From the NCBI GenBank assembly GCA_964465355.1, contig CAYXJZ010000046.1, positions 1 to 24,773 on the forward strand: DNA of 24,773 nucleotides, written 5' to 3'. Below, piece by piece: positions 14,661-23,263 of this stretch; position 1 is the stretch's first letter, and every line of letters begins with the position of its first letter. Both the position numbers and the translations under genes were made by a program. The DNA is from JAABTL01 sp964465355 (lineage in GTDB: Bacteria > Deinococcota > Deinococci > Deinococcales > Trueperaceae). The notes under the pieces are model-generated. The model did not search any database, was not told where the DNA came from, and saw nothing but the letters and a program-made list of their open reading frames with translations.

Positions 14661-15605
14661 GTGCAGATCATCCCAGAGTTCAAGGTCAAGTCCACCGACA
14701 CCTACGGCGAGTTCGTGGTGGAGCCGCTTCAGCGCGGCTACGGCGTCACGTTGGGCAACCCCCTTCGGCGCATCCTGCTGTCATCGGTGCCTGGCACGGC
14801 TGTGACCAGCGTGTACATCGAAGACGTGCTCCACGAGTTCTCCACCATCCCAGGCGTGGCCGAGGATGTCATGCAGATGATCCTCCAGCTCAAGGAGCTG
14901 GTGGTGAAGCTGCACGATGACGAGCCCGTCACCCTGACCCTGCGCAAGGAGACCGCCGGTCCAGTGACCGCGGCCGACTTCGAGGTGCCCATGGGCGCCG
15001 AGGTCGTCAACCCCGACCTGCATGTCGCCACCTTGGGCGAGGGCGGGCGTCTGGTCATGGAAGTGCGTGTGGAGCCCGGCGTCGGCTACGTGCCTGCCGA
15101 CATCCACGGCACCAAGGACCGGATCAACTCCATCCCCGTCGACGCCCTCTTCACCCCGGTGCGCCGCGTGGCCTACCGCGTCGAGGACACCCGCGTCGGC
15201 CAGAAGACCGACCTGGACCGGCTGGTGCTGCGCGTCTGGACCGACGGCAGCGTCGACCCACGCACGGCACTCGAGCATGCCGTCGAGACGATGCGCACCC
15301 AGCTCAACGTCTTCAGCGGCGAGCTCACCGAGCTGGAACCCGACCAGGTCCCCGTCGTCACCATCATCGGCAAGGCATCATCCGACGCCCCCGCCTCGGT
15401 TGGCGACCAGGTGCAGCACAGCCTCGAGAGCCTCGAGCTCTCGTCGCGCGTCCTGCACTCCCTGCAGGAGGAAGGCATCGACTCCGTCAACGCCCTGCTC
15501 GCCCTCAGCGAGCGCGACCTCAAGAAGGTCGGCGGCGTCGGCGAGAAGAGCCTGGAAGAGATCAAGGAACAGCTCGCCGCCCGCGGCTTGAAGCTGAAGG
15601 AGTAA
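14661..15605 (+). CDS. rpoA: DNA-directed RNA polymerase subunit alpha
   Basis: Dimer that nucleates RNA polymerase assembly and contacts UP elements and activators. From GTG 14661 the product is 314 residues (MQIIPEFKVKSTDTYGEFVVEPLQRGYG). The N-terminal domain has the signature TLGNPLRRILLSSVPG near residues 30-45 and GYVPADIHG; the C-terminal domain carries SVNALLALSERDLKKVGGVGEKSLEEIKE. GAGGAG seven bases upstream supports this start; the frame is open farther upstream only inside rpsD. Length agrees with Thermus RpoA. Confidence 0.97.
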   Translation: MQIIPEFKVKSTDTYGEFVVEPLQRGYGVTLGNPLRRILLSSVPGTAVTSVYIEDVLHEFSTIPGVAEDVMQMILQLKELVVKLHDDEPVTLTLRKETAGPVTAADFEVPMGAEVVNPDLHVATLGEGGRLVMEVRVEPGVGYVPADIHGTKDRINSIPVDALFTPVRRVAYRVEDTRVGQKTDLDRLVLRVWTDGSVDPRTALEHAVETMRTQLNVFSGELTELEPDQVPVVTIIGKASSDAPASVGDQVQHSLESLELSSRVLHSLQEEGIDSVNALLALSERDLKKVGGVGEKSLEEIKEQLAARGLKLKE

Positions 15606-15608
15606 GCC

Positions 15609-15965
15609 ATGCGCCACCTTTCCAGCGGCCGCAAGCTGAACATGAACAGCAGCCACAGGATCGCGCTCGCGCGCGCCCAGGCTACTGCCCTGTTCCGTCA
15701 CGGCCGCATCAAGACCACGCTGCCCAAGGCGAAGAACCTGCAGCCTTACGTCGAGAAGCTCATCACCACCGCCCGCGGCGGCGACCTGCACGCCCGCCGG
15801 CTCATCGCCCGCGACATCCAGGACCGCGAGATGCAGCGCAAGCTGATGGACGAGATCGCGCCGCGCTACGCCAACCGGCCCGGCGGCTACACCCGCATCT
15901 ACCGCCTCGGCACCCGCCGCGGTGACGCGGTGCAGGAAGCCCTGATCGAGCTCGTCGTCGACTGA
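15609..15965 (+). CDS. rplQ: 50S ribosomal protein L17
   Basis: 50S protein near the tunnel exit and the last gene of the superoperon. The 118-residue product MRHLSSGRKLNMNSSHRIALARAQATAL has the family N-terminus, the TTLPKAKNLQPYVEKLITTAR motif and the C-terminal GGYTRIYRLGTRRGDAVQEALIELV. It follows rpoA by 3 nt. Length is normal. A strong terminator-like hairpin lies about 31 nt downstream. Confidence 0.98.
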   Translation: MRHLSSGRKLNMNSSHRIALARAQATALFRHGRIKTTLPKAKNLQPYVEKLITTARGGDLHARRLIARDIQDREMQRKLMDEIAPRYANRPGGYTRIYRLGTRRGDAVQEALIELVVD

Positions 15966-15996
15966 GCCGAGTCAGTCGGCTGAAGCAGGCACGATG

Positions 15997-16038
15997 GCGC
16001 CTGGCTTCCCTTCGGGGGAGGCCAGGCGCTTCTTCTTT
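15997..16038 (+). terminator. Intrinsic terminator of the ribosomal superoperon
   Basis: GCGCCTGGC (15997-16005) pairs perfectly with GCCAGGCGC (16021-16029); the apex (TTCCC, TTCG, GGGGAG) extends the stem further around a TTCG loop. A T-rich stretch TTCTTCTTT (16030-16038) follows directly. Position after rplQ fits termination of the operon. On the minus strand there is no T-run behind the hairpin, so it does not obviously terminate deoB as well. Confidence 0.9.
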
Positions 16039-16067
16039 GGCGAAGGACGGGTGGGCGAAGCGAACAG

Positions 16068-16073
16068 TAGACT
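16068..16073 (+). promoter_or_regulatory. Orphan -10-like TAGACT hexamer
   Basis: TAGACT at 16068-16073 is identical to the lepA -10 hexamer and lies 7 nt before an ATG (16081) that opens only an eight-codon frame, MRLERLGL. No -35 is visible. It may drive a small transcript antisense to deoB, or be a remnant or chance match. Confidence 0.3.
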
Positions 16074-16155
16074 CGGGCTCATGCGACTCGAGCGCTTGGG
16101 GCTGTGACGGCATGGCGGTCGCCGGCTGGCTTCCGGCTCGCCCTGGGCAGACCGG

Positions 16156-17337
16156 CTAGTACGGCTCGCTGAACAGCGAGCGGGCGAAGGACCGCCCTCT
16201 GCCCGTCCAGGCCACCTCCAGTAACTCGGCCACGGTGGCGCCCAGGTCGGCGAAGCTATCCCGCGTGGGTATGGGCCGCGGCACCACGTCTGGACCGATG
16301 GCCAGCAGCAGGCCATGCTCACGGGTGTGGTCGCTGCCAGGCCAGGTCGGATCGTTGCCGTGGTCGCTCACGAGGAAGAGCAGATCCCGCTCGCCCAGGG
16401 CTGCCCGCAGTTCCGGCAGGCGAGCGTCGAACTCCGCCAGTGCGTTGGCGTAACCCACGGGGTCGCGGCGGTGCCCGTAGAGGGCGTCGAAGCCCACCAG
16501 GTTGGTGAACACCAGCCCGTCCACGCCGCCTTTCAAGGCGGTGATGGTCTCGTCGACACCGTGCATGTCGTCGCGCGTGTGCACGCTGCGGCTCAGGCCG
16601 CGGTGGGCGAAGATGTCGCCGATCTTGCCGATGCCCACCACCTCGCGCCCAGCGGACAGCAGGGCGTCGAGCACCGTGGGCTCAGGCGGCGCTTCGGCGT
16701 AGTCCTTGCGGTGCTCGTTCAGCCGGCGCCAGGCGCCAGGCCTGCCGTCGAAGGGGCGGGCGATGACGCGGGCAACAGCGTGCTCGCCCACCAACAGGGA
16801 ACGCGCCGCCTCGCACCAGCCGTAGAGCGTGTCAAGGGGCACCACGCCCACGTGCGCGGCCACCTGGAAGACGCTGTCCGCGCTGGTGTACACGATGGGC
16901 GCGCCGGTCCGCAGATGCTCCTCGCCCAACTCGTCGAGGATGACGGTCCCGGAGGCCGCCCGGTTGCCCAGGTGGGGAAGGCCGGTGGCGGCGTCGAAGG
17001 CGGCCATCAGATCATCGGGGAAGCGCTCGAAGGTGCCGAAGGGTTGGCTGAGCTCCAGGCCCATGAACTCCCAATGGCCGGTGGTGGTGTCCTTGCCGGG
17101 CGAGCGCTCGCGCATCCGGCCGTAGGCACCCTCTGGCTCGTCCACGGTGGGCACGGCGGTCACGCCGGGCACCAGGCCGAGGCCGAGGGCACCGAGGTTC
17201 GGGAGGTCGACGGGTGAGGCTTCCAACAGGTGATCGAGGGTGTGGGCGCCTTCGTCACCGAAATCGGCGGCGTCGGGCAGCGCCCCCACGCCAAGGGAGT
17301 CGAGGACCACGACGGCGACCGTGCGGCGGCGTTGCAT
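16156..17337 (-). CDS. deoB: Phosphopentomutase
   Basis: Interconverts ribose/deoxyribose 1-phosphate and 5-phosphate in nucleoside salvage; a metal-dependent member of the alkaline phosphatase superfamily. The 393-residue protein has the N-terminal metal-binding VVLDSLGVGALPDAADFGD (Asp13), the active-site block SPGKDTTTGHWE (residues 79-90, whose Thr carries the phosphate in Bacillus PPM), and the C-terminal metal motifs VSDHGNDPTWPGSDHTREHG. Length is typical. It is convergent with the ribosomal operon and divergent from tilS-tadA. The start codon is preceded by a TANNNT -10 with a 6-nt gap, so the mRNA is probably leaderless. It stands alone; no other nucleoside catabolism gene is adjacent. 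Confidence 0.97.
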   Translation of the reverse strand: MQRRRTVAVVVLDSLGVGALPDAADFGDEGAHTLDHLLEASPVDLPNLGALGLGLVPGVTAVPTVDEPEGAYGRMRERSPGKDTTTGHWEFMGLELSQPFGTFERFPDDLMAAFDAATGLPHLGNRAASGTVILDELGEEHLRTGAPIVYTSADSVFQVAAHVGVVPLDTLYGWCEAARSLLVGEHAVARVIARPFDGRPGAWRRLNEHRKDYAEAPPEPTVLDALLSAGREVVGIGKIGDIFAHRGLSRSVHTRDDMHGVDETITALKGGVDGLVFTNLVGFDALYGHRRDPVGYANALAEFDARLPELRAALGERDLLFLVSDHGNDPTWPGSDHTREHGLLLAIGPDVVPRPIPTRDSFADLGATVAELLEVAWTGRGRSFARSLFSEPY

Positions 17338-17343
17338 GGCAGG

Positions 17344-17349
17344 AGACTA
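17344..17349 (-). promoter_or_regulatory. Leaderless-type -10 element of deoB
   Basis: On the minus strand TAGTCT lies exactly 6 nt (CCTGCC) before the deoB ATG, matching the TANNNT-N6-start arrangement described for leaderless mRNAs in Deinococcus and seen again here at lepA and the pilin operon. No clear -35 hexamer. No Shine-Dalgarno sequence is needed in this model. Confidence 0.65.
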
Positions 17350-17389
17350 CCAAGCCACGCTGCTTCCTCACGAGCCGACCACACCGTGG

Positions 17390-17395
17390 GAAGAT
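17390..17395 (+). promoter_or_regulatory. Possible weak -10 element of tilS-tadA
   Basis: GAAGAT lies 6 nt before GTG 17402. It keeps the second-position A and sixth-position T of TANNNT but not the first T. The same 6-nt spacing as deoB, lepA and the pilin operon makes a leaderless start at 17402 plausible, but the match is imperfect. Confidence 0.35.
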
Positions 17396-17401
17396 GGCCT
17401 C

Positions 17402-19192
17402 GTGCCAAGCGATCGTGACCCGCCATGGGACGATGGCCCCAGCCCCGTGCCCGGTGCCGAGTCGGCCGGGGTCGTAGTGCAGGACAGCGAACTGCTGGCT
17501 GAGCTCCGCGACCGCCTGGCGGTGCTCGCGCCCGGACAGGGCCGCCTTGCTGCGGCCGTGTCGGGCGGCATCGACTCGGTGGCGCTGGCCAGCCTCTTGG
17601 CATTGGCAGGTTTCGACGCCGTGCTGCTCCATGTCGACCACGGCCTCAGGCCCGACTCGGCCGAGGACGAGGCCTTCGTCCGAGGCCTGGCCGCCGACCT
17701 TGGCTTCGCCTTCTCCAGCGAACGCCTGCCTGTGGCCGATGTGGCAAGGCGCCGCGGCTGGAACCTGGAGGACGCCGCCCGGCGGCTCAGACGGGAGGCC
17801 CTGCACCGCATGGCCAAGGCCAACGGCGCCGAGGCCATCGTCCTTGCGCACACCCGCGACGACCAAGCCGAGACCGTGCTGCTCCAAGCCATGCGCGGCG
17901 CCGCGCGACTGCGGGGCATGGAGCGCCGCAAGGGACGGCTGATCCGGCCGCTGCTCGGCGTGACGCGGCAGCAGTTGCGCAGCCATCTGGAGCGACACGG
18001 TCGTGGTTGGCGCGAGGACCCGAGCAACGCCGACCTCAGCCGGAACCGAGCCTACCTGCGGCACGAGGTCCTGCCGCGCCTTCGAGCGCGCTGGCCAGAC
18101 GCGGACAGCAAGCTGGCCCGCCTGGCCGCCCTCGGTAGCGACGCCGCCAGGGACACCCGCGGCGAGCTGGTCGAGCGGTTGCGTGGGGCGGCCGCCTTGG
18201 CTGCCGCCGAACCCGGCAGCCCTGCTGCGCGGGACCTGGCCGCCGAGGGGCTGGAGACCGCGGCGCTGCTGAGGCTGCGCCCTAGCCTTCAACGCGAAGC
18301 CCTGGCCATGCTGCTCGGCGCCTACGGCCTGGCGCCCGAGCTGGGCATCATCGAGGCGGTTCGCGAGAAGCTGGCCGTTGGGCGGCCTTGGCGCCGCAGC
18401 TTGACGGCGGGCGTCTTCCTGCGCGTGGCCTACGGCCGTGTGGCGGTGGAAGCCGAGGGGACGGACCCCGAGGCCAGGACGCTGACGCTGGCGGCTGAGC
18501 TGCCGTCCGACCTGGATCCCGTCTGTCTGGAGGAGGGCCCGCTGCTGATGCGTGGTCGGCGGGCAGGTGACCGGGTGGCGCTGCCCGGCGGTCACCGCTC
18601 GCTGGCGGACCTGCTGGTGGACCTGAAGTTGCCACGGGAGCGTCGAGCTGCCCTGCGGGTGGTCGCGCGCGACCGGAACGTGCTATGGGCGGATGGCCTG
18701 CTCACGACCATGGCCGGCCACACCCGCTTGCTGCACGACCCCGAACATGTCTGGATGGGCCGGGCCTTGGATCTGGCGCGCGAGGCGGCCCAACATGGCG
18801 AGGTGCCGGTTGGTGCCGTGGTCGTGGTGGACGGCGAGGTGGTGGGGGAGGCCGCCAACCTGCGCGACGCCTCAGGCGACCCTAGTGCCCATGCCGAAGT
18901 GCTCGCCTTGCGGCTGGCCGCCGAGAGGCTGGGCGGCTGGCAGTTGCACGGAGCGACGTTGATCGTCACCTTGGAGCCTTGCATGATGTGCCTTGGCGCC
19001 CTGCTCGGCGCCCAGGTCGGGCGGGTGGTCTACGGCGCCGTCAACGACCGCGACGGTGCCCTCGGCGGGGTCGCCGACCTCAGCCTGCTGGCCTGGAAGC
19101 AGCGCATCGAGGTGCGTGCCGGCTTGCGGGCGACCGAGGCCGCCAGCTTGCTCTCGACCTTCTTCCGCTCGCGCCGCGAGGCCAAGGACTGA
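17402..19192 (+). CDS. tilS-tadA: Fused tRNA(Ile)-lysidine synthase / tRNA adenosine(34) deaminase
   Basis: Predicted bifunctional tRNA anticodon-editing enzyme, 596 residues from GTG 17402. Residues about 30-440 are TilS, which ligates lysine to C34 of tRNA-Ile(CAU): PP-loop SGGIDS at 54-59, LLHVDHGLR at 75-83, HTRDDQAETVLLQAMRG at 150-166, and a TilS C-domain (MRGRRAGDRVALPGGHRSLADLL). Residues 445-596 are TadA, which makes inosine 34 in tRNA-Arg: HAE (His497, catalytic Glu499) and PCMMC (Cys527, Cys530) form the zinc site. No stop or frameshift separates the halves. The start is uncertain: ATG 17336 overlaps the deoB start codon and GTG 17477 is another option. Confidence 0.93.
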   Translation: MPSDRDPPWDDGPSPVPGAESAGVVVQDSELLAELRDRLAVLAPGQGRLAAAVSGGIDSVALASLLALAGFDAVLLHVDHGLRPDSAEDEAFVRGLAADLGFAFSSERLPVADVARRRGWNLEDAARRLRREALHRMAKANGAEAIVLAHTRDDQAETVLLQAMRGAARLRGMERRKGRLIRPLLGVTRQQLRSHLERHGRGWREDPSNADLSRNRAYLRHEVLPRLRARWPDADSKLARLAALGSDAARDTRGELVERLRGAAALAAAEPGSPAARDLAAEGLETAALLRLRPSLQREALAMLLGAYGLAPELGIIEAVREKLAVGRPWRRSLTAGVFLRVAYGRVAVEAEGTDPEARTLTLAAELPSDLDPVCLEEGPLLMRGRRAGDRVALPGGHRSLADLLVDLKLPRERRAALRVVARDRNVLWADGLLTTMAGHTRLLHDPEHVWMGRALDLAREAAQHGEVPVGAVVVVDGEVVGEAANLRDASGDPSAHAEVLALRLAAERLGGWQLHGATLIVTLEPCMMCLGALLGAQVGRVVYGAVNDRDGALGGVADLSLLAWKQRIEVRAGLRATEAASLLSTFFRSRREAKD

Positions 19193-19202
19193 GCACCAGA
19201 CT

Positions 19203-19248
19203 GCCGCCGCTTGGCGCGTCCGTGGCGCCACCGCCGAACTGCGGCGGC
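19203..19248 (+). promoter_or_regulatory. Nested inverted repeats between tilS-tadA and lepA
   Basis: GCCGCCGC (19203-19210) is complementary to GCGGCGGC (19241-19248), enclosing GGCGC/GCGCC (19213-19217 with 19225-19229). A competing stem CCGCCG/CGGCGG (19231-19236 with 19242-19247) shares the right arm. No T-run follows, so this may be a factor-independent weak terminator, a competing-fold element, or chance in GC-rich sequence. It ends 4 nt before the lepA -10. Confidence 0.4.
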
Positions 19249-19252
19249 GACG

Positions 19253-19258
19253 TAGACT
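19253..19258 (+). promoter_or_regulatory. Leaderless-type -10 element of lepA
   Basis: TAGACT followed by exactly 6 nt (GTCCTG) and the lepA ATG. No Shine-Dalgarno sequence precedes the start, consistent with initiation of transcription at or next to the start codon. No good -35 is seen. Confidence 0.7.
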
Positions 19259-19264
19259 GTCCTG

Positions 19265-21051
<1,787 letters not shown>

Positions 21052-21055
<4 letters not shown>

Positions 21056-22116
21056 GCTTGCGACCCGGTGCCGAAGCCGGCTTCACGGCGCCGAAGACCG
21101 CGCCCATGTCGCTCGGCGTGAGGCTGGCCTGGATCCTCGGCGCCCTCGGCTTGGCACCCCTGCTGCTCATGCTGGTCTGGTTCTTCAGCAACCCTCAACT
21201 GCGCAGCGGCGAGCCATGGTGGCTGATCAGCGTGGTGGTGGTATGCGTCGCCTCCATGACGGTGGCCCTGCTCGGCGCCTTCGGTGTGGCCAACTACCTC
21301 ACCCGACCCCTCAGCGTCCTGCGCGACGAACTGCGTCGGGTTCGACTCGACGTGTCCGTGCCCGAACGCCTCTCGGTGGTACCGAGCACCTCTGGCGAGG
21401 TGGCCGAGGTGAGGCAGGTGGCCCAGGCATTGATCGACGGCGCGCACCGCGAGGCGGAAGCCAGGCGGATCACCACGGCCGCGCTGCTGCACGACCTGCA
21501 GACGCCGCTGCTGGCCACCGAGCACACCCTCATGGCGCTGGTGGACGATCCTGAACCGGCTGCCTGGGAGCGCGTCCGACCTGTCCTGGAGCTGACCTTG
21601 CAGGAGGTCCGCAAGCTGGGCACGCAGGTGACGCAGGTGGTGGACGCCTACCGCTACGGCGCTGCCGGCCTGCGGCTCGGCCGCATGCAGGTGGACGCCG
21701 ACAGCCTGGTCGCCGATGTGGTGGCCACGTTGGCGCCGGTGGCGGCGAGGCGGTCGGTTCGCCTGCACTGGAGCGGGGAAGCCACCTTCGAAGGCGATCC
21801 GAGGGCGCTGCGCAGCGCCGTGCAGAACCTGGTGGCCAACGCGGTGGCGCATGCCAGCAGCGAGGTGCGGGTGGAGTCGCGTCCTGGCCAGATCAGGGTG
21901 GCCGACGACGGCCCAGGGCTGCCGGCTTCGCTGGAGGCGCTCAGCCGCCCATACGACGTGTCAACCTACGAGACCTCGGTGCGCCAGGTCTCCACCGGCC
22001 TTGGCCTGTCCATCGCCCGCTCGGTTGCCGAGGCGCATGGCGGCGGGCTGCGGTTGGAGAGCAGCGGGGAAGACGGCACCGTGCTGGTGCTGGAGATCGG
22101 ACGGGGGTCAGCGTGA
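21052..22116 (+). CDS. Membrane-bound sensor histidine kinase
   Basis: Predicted phosphodonor of a two-component system, 354 residues from GTG 21052. Two transmembrane helices (about 25-45 and 57-80) are separated by only about a dozen residues, so there is almost no extracytoplasmic sensor. A HAMP-like linker follows (81-135). The phosphoacceptor motif is HDLQTPL with His147, a HisKA-type H-box variant. The ATPase domain has N-box NLVANAVAHA (259-268), G1 ADDGPGLP and G2 STGLGLSIARSVAEAHGG. It overlaps both lepA (GTGA) and the response regulator (GTGA). ATG 21106 is an alternative start. Signal unknown; probably intramembrane or cytoplasmic. Confidence 0.93.
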
Positions 22117-22709
22117 GGGTGCTCATCGCCGACGATCACCCCCTCTTCCGCATGGGCCTCTCGCTCGCTCTCGAACGCCAGGGTCTCACGGTGCTCTCGG
22201 CGGTGGCCAATGGCAAGGAGGCGGTGGAGGCGACCTTGCGTGAACGCCCGGACGCCGTGGTGCTCGACGTACGCATGCCAGAGGGGGATGGCATCACGGC
22301 CGCCGAGCAGATCCAGGCGAAGGCACCCGAGGTGCGCATCGTCTTCCTCTCGACCTACGACGAGCCCGACCTGGTTCGGCGGGCCCTTGATGCGGGGGCA
22401 TCGGCCTACCTCAGCAAGGAGACCTCGGCCCAGCGTCTGGCCGACGTGCTGCGCTCGGCGATGCGAGGGATCCGCGGGCCATACCCCTTCGTGCCGAGCT
22501 TCCCTTTGCTCACGGCCAGGGAGAACGAGGTGTTGCAGCGGCTGGTCACGGGTGCCAGCAACCAGAGGATCGCGCGCGACCTCGGCATGTCGGTCAACAC
22601 GGTCAAGGACCACGTGAGCAGGCTCTTGGACAAGCTGGAGGTGCGCAGCCGCGTGGCCCTCGTGCAGCGTGCCGAAGAGCTGGGACTCTCACGGCGTTCT
22701 GACCGATAA
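22113..22709 (+). CDS. NarL/FixJ-type response regulator with LuxR HTH
   Basis: DNA-binding output partner of the preceding kinase, 198 residues from GTG 22113. The receiver domain has acidic Asp7/Asp8, phosphoacceptor Asp52 in VVLDVRMPEGDG, the Ser/Thr switch in FLSTYD and Lys102 in YLSKET. The C-terminal HTH spans about 134-190 (LTARENEVLQRLVTGASNQR, then IARDLGMSVNTVKDHVSRLL), a clear LuxR/GerE fold. A four-base GTGA overlap couples it to the kinase. The 11-bp repeats that begin on its last codons and the pilin promoter just downstream are candidate targets. Confidence 0.96.
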   Translation: MRVLIADDHPLFRMGLSLALERQGLTVLSAVANGKEAVEATLRERPDAVVLDVRMPEGDGITAAEQIQAKAPEVRIVFLSTYDEPDLVRRALDAGASAYLSKETSAQRLADVLRSAMRGIRGPYPFVPSFPLLTARENEVLQRLVTGASNQRIARDLGMSVNTVKDHVSRLLDKLEVRSRVALVQRAEELGLSRRSDR

Positions 22710-22731
22710 CTGACGGACAACTGACGGATCG
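22699..22731. repeat. Three head-to-tail 11-bp direct repeats, candidate operator
   Basis: CTGACCGATAA (22699-22709), CTGACGGACAA (22710-22720) and CTGACGGATCG (22721-22731) follow one another without gaps; consensus CTGACSGAYAA. The period is close to one helical turn, so bound proteins would lie on the same face. The first copy covers the last codons and stop of the response regulator gene; the third ends about 40 bp before the pilin -10. Binding by the adjacent LuxR-type regulator is an inference. Confidence 0.75.
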
Positions 22732-22764
22732 GCCCCCCCAAGGTGGGTTCTTGCACCTGGGGGC
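22732..22764 (+). terminator. GC-rich hairpin between the response regulator and the pilin operon
   Basis: GCCCCC (22732-22737) pairs with GGGGGC (22759-22764) and AGGTG (22741-22745) with CACCT (22754-22758); CCA is bulged and the loop is GGTTCTTG. It could end the lepA-kinase-regulator transcript, but there is no T-run after it. It also overlaps the place where a -35 of the pilin promoter would be (TTCTTG or TTGCAC), so it may have a regulatory role instead. Confidence 0.5.
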
Positions 22765-22771
22765 AGGCGCC

Positions 22772-22777
22772 TAGCAT
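22772..22777 (+). promoter_or_regulatory. Leaderless-type -10 element of the pilin operon
   Basis: TAGCAT lies exactly 6 nt (GGGGTC) before ATG 22784, the same TANNNT-N6-ATG pattern as lepA and deoB. Possible -35 sequences are TTCTTG with an 18-bp spacer or TTGCAC with 15 bp; neither is strong, so activation by a regulator bound upstream is plausible. Confidence 0.65.
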
Positions 22778-22783
22778 GGGGTC

Positions 22784-23263
22784 ATGAGCCCCTCCCGTCC
22801 GGCCCTCGCGGGCTTCAGCATGATCGAGATCCTCGTGACGATCGCCGTCCTCAGCATCCTTGCCGGGATCGGGTTCACCAGCCTTCGGCCCCCTGCCTTG
22901 CAGACGGCGGCCTCGAACGTGCGCGCGCTCATGCAGCAGGCCAAGCTCGAGTCCATCAAGCTCAACCGCCCGGTGGTGGTCAGCCTGGTCGGCAACGAGC
23001 TGCGCTCCCAGAGCCTGGCCAGTGGTCACGCACTGCAGTGCAGCACCGGCTTGACCGACCTGCGCGGCCTCGACCTCGGCGACTTCCCCAGGGTCGTCGC
23101 CGAGGAGGCAGCACAGATGCCCTTCGTCTGGCTGCCGACTGGTCAGGTTCGCGACTGCGTCGGCGCTTCCCTCTCGGCCGATGGTGCAGGGGTGGTCTTG
23201 AACGATGGACGCAGGAGCCTGACGGTCGCCGTCGGAGCAGGTGGACAGGTGGAGGTACGATGA
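22784..23263 (+). CDS. Type IV pilin-like protein, FimT/GspH family (minor pilin)
   Basis: Predicted minor pilin or pseudopilin, 159 residues. The type III signal peptide is clear: short leader ending in Gly10, then FSMIEILVTIAVLSILAGIG with the conserved Glu at mature position 5 (Glu15) and a hydrophobic helix. Downstream, SNVRALMQQAKLESIKLNRPVVVSL is typical of the GspH/FimT domain, and there are two Cys (in LQCSTGL and VRDCVGA) that could form a disulfide. It is the first gene of a coupled pilin operon and occupies the place of pilA1 in the Thermus transformation-pilus locus. Confidence 0.9.
   Translation: MSPSRPALAGFSMIEILVTIAVLSILAGIGFTSLRPPALQTAASNVRALMQQAKLESIKLNRPVVVSLVGNELRSQSLASGHALQCSTGLTDLRGLDLGDFPRVVAEEAAQMPFVWLPTGQVRDCVGASLSADGAGVVLNDGRRSLTVAVGAGGQVEVR

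Noticed and set aside
16315..17217. 300-codon open frame on the plus strand
   Set aside because: Antisense to deoB, which has all family motifs; Val/Ala/Gly/His-rich shadow product.
17336..17401. ATG 17336 as the tilS-tadA start
   Set aside because: It overlaps the deoB start codon, and the 22 added residues (Pro/Asp/Trp-rich) show no TilS similarity; GTG 17402 has a -10-like hexamer at the same spacing as other genes here, though it remains uncertain.
17255..18595. 446-codon open frame on the minus strand over tilS
   Set aside because: Antisense to the clear TilS PP-loop domain and overlapping the deoB start; no domain seen.
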